Shown here one piece after another: positions 62,862 through 64,000 of a stretch of DNA of 64,000 bases (its first letter is position 1; every line of letters begins with the position of its first letter). Where the stretch lies: positions 2,076,527 to 2,140,526 of the forward strand of contig NZ_DS264586.1 of the NCBI RefSeq assembly GCF_000154225.1, read 5' to 3'. The translations under genes and the position numbers were made by a program. The notes below the pieces were generated by a model. The model was not told the origin of the DNA and did not search any database. It worked only from the letters and a program-made list of their open reading frames with translations. Source of the DNA: Schaalia dentiphila ATCC 17982. GTDB taxonomy: Bacteria > Actinomycetota > Actinomycetes > Actinomycetales > Actinomycetaceae.

Positions 62862-63122
62862 CTATCGAAGTTCCTCTAGAAATTGCGGACGTGCCTTCAT
62901 CGCATGAATGAGGAGTTCACCGCCACTGTCAAAAATCAAGACGACCATTTCCAGAACGCGTCCAGATTGATTAATACCCACCACGAGCCACCGCCTGGGG
63001 TCATCCTCATCATCGAGGGGTCGAGAGTTCAGGGCATGCTCATAGGCATACAGGACGGACTCATCGGTGAGCCGGTCGCGCCCAAAATGCTTGCGCGCAC
63101 TGGCGTGCAGTCTAGGCGACAT
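62862..63122 (-). CDS. type II toxin candidate paired with a CopG-like antitoxin
   Basis: This is an 86-residue protein: SARKHFGRDRLTDESVLYAYEHALNSRPLDDEDDPRRWLVVGIN..LEMVVLIFDSGGELLIHAMKARPQF. The H-G-(helix)-strand-strand layout and HAMKARPQF end match a family of small RelE/BrnT-like toxins that sit behind ribbon-helix-helix antitoxins in actinobacteria. ATG 63122 overlaps the antitoxin end by 11 bp, the normal arrangement for coupled production. Activity (mRNA cleavage) is inferred. Confidence 0.7.
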   Translation of the reverse strand: MSPRLHASARKHFGRDRLTDESVLYAYEHALNSRPLDDEDDPRRWLVVGINQSGRVLEMVVLIFDSGGELLIHAMKARPQFLEELR

Positions 63123-63381
63123 GGGTCCACTCACGCACCGCAGCACGTATCGCGTCGGAACGGCTATCGATCCCCTCAGAGGCAGCACGTTCCATCAGCG
63201 CGCTGAGCGTCTGCTCATCCAAACGCACCGTGACGGCCACTCCCGGCCCCTTCCCGACGGAAGGACGGCCCGGACGCGGGGGCGCCAGCTTGGTCAGGTC
63301 ATATCCGCGCTCAGCCTCATCAGCCCACGCCTGAATCTGCTCATCGCTGACGGGCTTTCCATGAAGAAGACGCTCACTCAT
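63112..63381 (-). CDS. ribbon-helix-helix (CopG-like) antitoxin
   Basis: This is an 89-residue protein. An N-terminal segment (LLHGKPVSDEQIQAWADEAERG) precedes a basic linker, and a C-terminal ribbon-helix-helix follows (VAVTVRLDEQTLSALMERAASEGIDSRSDAIRAAV). ATG 63381 lies within a palindrome. It probably dimerises on the promoter and neutralises the toxin encoded downstream. There is no strong ribosome site, consistent with leaderless or coupled starts. Confidence 0.78.
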   Translation of the reverse strand: MSERLLHGKPVSDEQIQAWADEAERGYDLTKLAPPRPGRPSVGKGPGVAVTVRLDEQTLSALMERAASEGIDSRSDAIRAAVREWTHVA

Positions 63382-63398
63382 ATGAGTATCGTATACGA
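63376..63398 (-). promoter_or_regulatory. adjacent palindromes at the antitoxin start
   Basis: ACTCATATGAGT (63376-63387) and TCGTATACGA (63389-63398) are perfect palindromes one base apart. They cover the antitoxin start codon and the region just upstream. This fits cooperative binding by two RHH dimers, i.e. autorepression of the module. Confidence 0.6.
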
Positions 63399-63466
63399 AA
63401 TTCTCTCCTTGCACTATCGAATTCACAATGGCGATCCAACAAGGAAAACACCCTCCCCACACACAC

Positions 63467-63503
63467 GAGGGGGCCGCGCACGAGAAATCGTACGCGGCCC
63501 CTC
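63467..63503 (-). terminator. terminator of the partial cell-wall-binding gene
   Basis: GAGGGGGCCGCG and CGCGGCCCCTC arms with a 14-base loop lie about 40 bp past the stop of the minus-strand gene ending at 63542. One copy of the 12-mer (63525-63536) lies between. Confidence 0.7.
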
Positions 63504-63541
63504 ACCATCTCAACCGGGAAGGAACCCCGGCCTCGTGATAC

Positions 63542-64000
63542 CTACTCCTGGAGGCGGCCCTCGTCGTCGAACACGTAGCGCGTGCCGTCGATCCAGCGCG
63601 CCCCGGTCACCATCGCCCCGGAGGAGGAGAGGTAGAACCAGGAGCCGCCGTCCTTCACCCATCCGGTGCTCATGGCGCCGGAGGTGGCGAAGTGGTACCA
63701 GGAGGATCCGATGCGCGCCCAGCCCGTGGCCATCGCACCGGAATCGGCCAAGTAGTACCAGGTGGAGCCCTCACGCATCCAGCCGGCGTGCATCGCGCCC
63801 GAGGAGCCCAGGAAGTACCAGGTGTCGCGCACCTTGGTCCATCCGCTGGCCATCTCGCCGCTGATGGGATCCAGGTAGTACCAGGTTCCACGCACCTGCA
63901 CCCAGCCTGCGGTCTGGCCGCCGGAGGGTCCGTAGTAGAACCAGTGGCCGCCCTCGCTGACCCAGCCGGTCACCATGTACCCGCGGGCATCGAAGCGATA
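63542..64000 (-). CDS. cell-wall-binding repeat protein, C-terminal part (cut by window edge)
   Basis: The last 152 residues are in frame to the window end. They are seven ~20-residue repeats such as SGWTKVRDTWYFLGSSGAM and ATGWARIGSSWYHFATSGAM, then TRYVFDDEGRLQE and a stop. Repeats of this type anchor secreted enzymes to the cell surface. They are similar to but not identical with those of the S8 protein at 55675-58110. The catalytic part, if any, is outside the window. Confidence 0.85.
   Translation of the reverse strand, partial: YRFDARGYMVTGWVSEGGHWFYYGPSGGQTAGWVQVRGTWYYLDPISGEMASGWTKVRDTWYFLGSSGAMHAGWMREGSTWYYLADSGAMATGWARIGSSWYHFATSGAMSTGWVKDGGSWFYLSSSGAMVTGARWIDGTRYVFDDEGRLQE

Larger units (their letters stand above)
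17768..63536. repeat. dispersed 12-mer CCCCGGCCTCGT (17 exact copies, both strands)
   Basis: Start positions as CCCCGGCCTCGT on the plus strand: 17768, 18964, 21089, 24155, 36426, 40804, 47825, 52937, 55652, 63525. As the complement ACGAGGCCGGGG: 21118, 24183, 36448, 45743, 49301, 52250, 54911. Three inverted pairs (21089/21118, 24155/24183, 36426/36448) form terminators. Eight lie in genes (aroD, dus, uvrA paralog, era, CNNM, hrpB twice, oxidoreductase). With about 66% GC, I estimate that far less than one copy would occur by chance. One-mismatch forms occur, for example, at 9463 and 38255. Confidence 0.85.

Noticed and set aside
17768..63536. The 12-mer as a Chi or KOPS-type polar signal
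   Set aside because: Both orientations are almost equally frequent (10 against 7) and often paired head to head in terminators, whereas Chi and KOPS are strongly strand-biased. A genome-wide check could still revise this.
1..64000. tRNA, rRNA, IS elements, integrases
   Set aside because: No T-loop/acceptor patterns, rRNA segments, transposase frames or attachment-site repeats could be supported by eye.

Overview
The window is high-GC DNA from an actinobacterium. The closest fit I can suggest from gene content alone is an oral Schaalia/Actinomyces (A. odontolyticus-like) genome: secreted proteins carry tandem Trp/Tyr-rich cell-wall-binding repeats, there is an orphan type VII (ESX-like) substrate operon with mycosin-like S8 peptidases, and a LutABC lactate pathway. 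GTG and TTG starts are common, and 1-4 bp gene overlaps (ATGA, TGATG) dominate the operons. The species assignment is an inference; I saw no rRNA, tRNA, transposase, integrase or CRISPR array.

Layout. 1-9.3 kb (minus strand): a tightly overlapped glycoconjugate cluster with three glycosyltransferases, an ABC exporter, two aminoglycoside-phosphotransferase-fold kinases and a UDP-glucose dehydrogenase, then the start of a sensor-kinase-like gene cut by the window edge. 9.6-11.6 kb: a one-gene sugar PTS permease. 11.7-17.2 kb: an ESX-like substrate/S8 peptidase operon and its decayed tandem duplicate. 17.4-20.9 kb: aroD, dus and glyS. 21.2-23.2 kb: a GntR-controlled ABC module, followed by about 1 kb without genes. 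24.2-29.3 kb: a maltose/oligosaccharide-type ABC importer with a divergent LacI regulator. 29.4-32.6 kb: a znuACB-zur zinc operon. 32.7-38.2 kb: a DedA-like protein, uppS-recO, two tandem TetR paralogs and leuA. 38.4-44.2 kb: lactate permease, a small lipoprotein and lutABC. 44.3-50.8 kb: a uvrA paralog with era, a CNNM/CorC protein, ybeY and phoH. 51-55.5 kb: hrpB, an orphan Phd-like antitoxin and a disulfide oxidoreductase. 55.7-64 kb: two cell-wall-binding protein genes flanking an island, AT-rich between about 58.1 and 61.9 kb, that holds a truncated Cas6-like gene, a PARIS-like (AriA/AriB) anti-phage pair, two head-to-head membrane-protein remnants and a toxin-antitoxin pair.

How the genes work together. 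glyS, zur, recO-uppS and era-CNNM-ybeY-phoH belong to a neighbourhood that is conserved across actinobacteria (they lie together in Mycobacterium). Here it is split by nutrient-uptake modules for zinc, maltose-type sugars and lactate, and flanked by surface and defence modules. Zinc uptake appears to be autoregulated through a Fur-family box at znuA with zur at the operon end. Lactate is imported by LldP and oxidised by LutABC.

The strongest unexplained signal is the 12-mer CCCCGGCCTCGT. It occurs exactly 17 times in 64 kb on both strands. Nine copies are intergenic, including three inverted pairs that form transcription terminators, and eight lie inside conserved housekeeping genes in different reading frames. 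Several accessory regions have none. This is the distribution expected of a DNA-uptake-type signature sequence. The second interesting structure is the duplicated S8 peptidase: one copy has lost its start codon, keeps DNA-identical flanks and has a divergent catalytic core, as a silent recombination cassette would.
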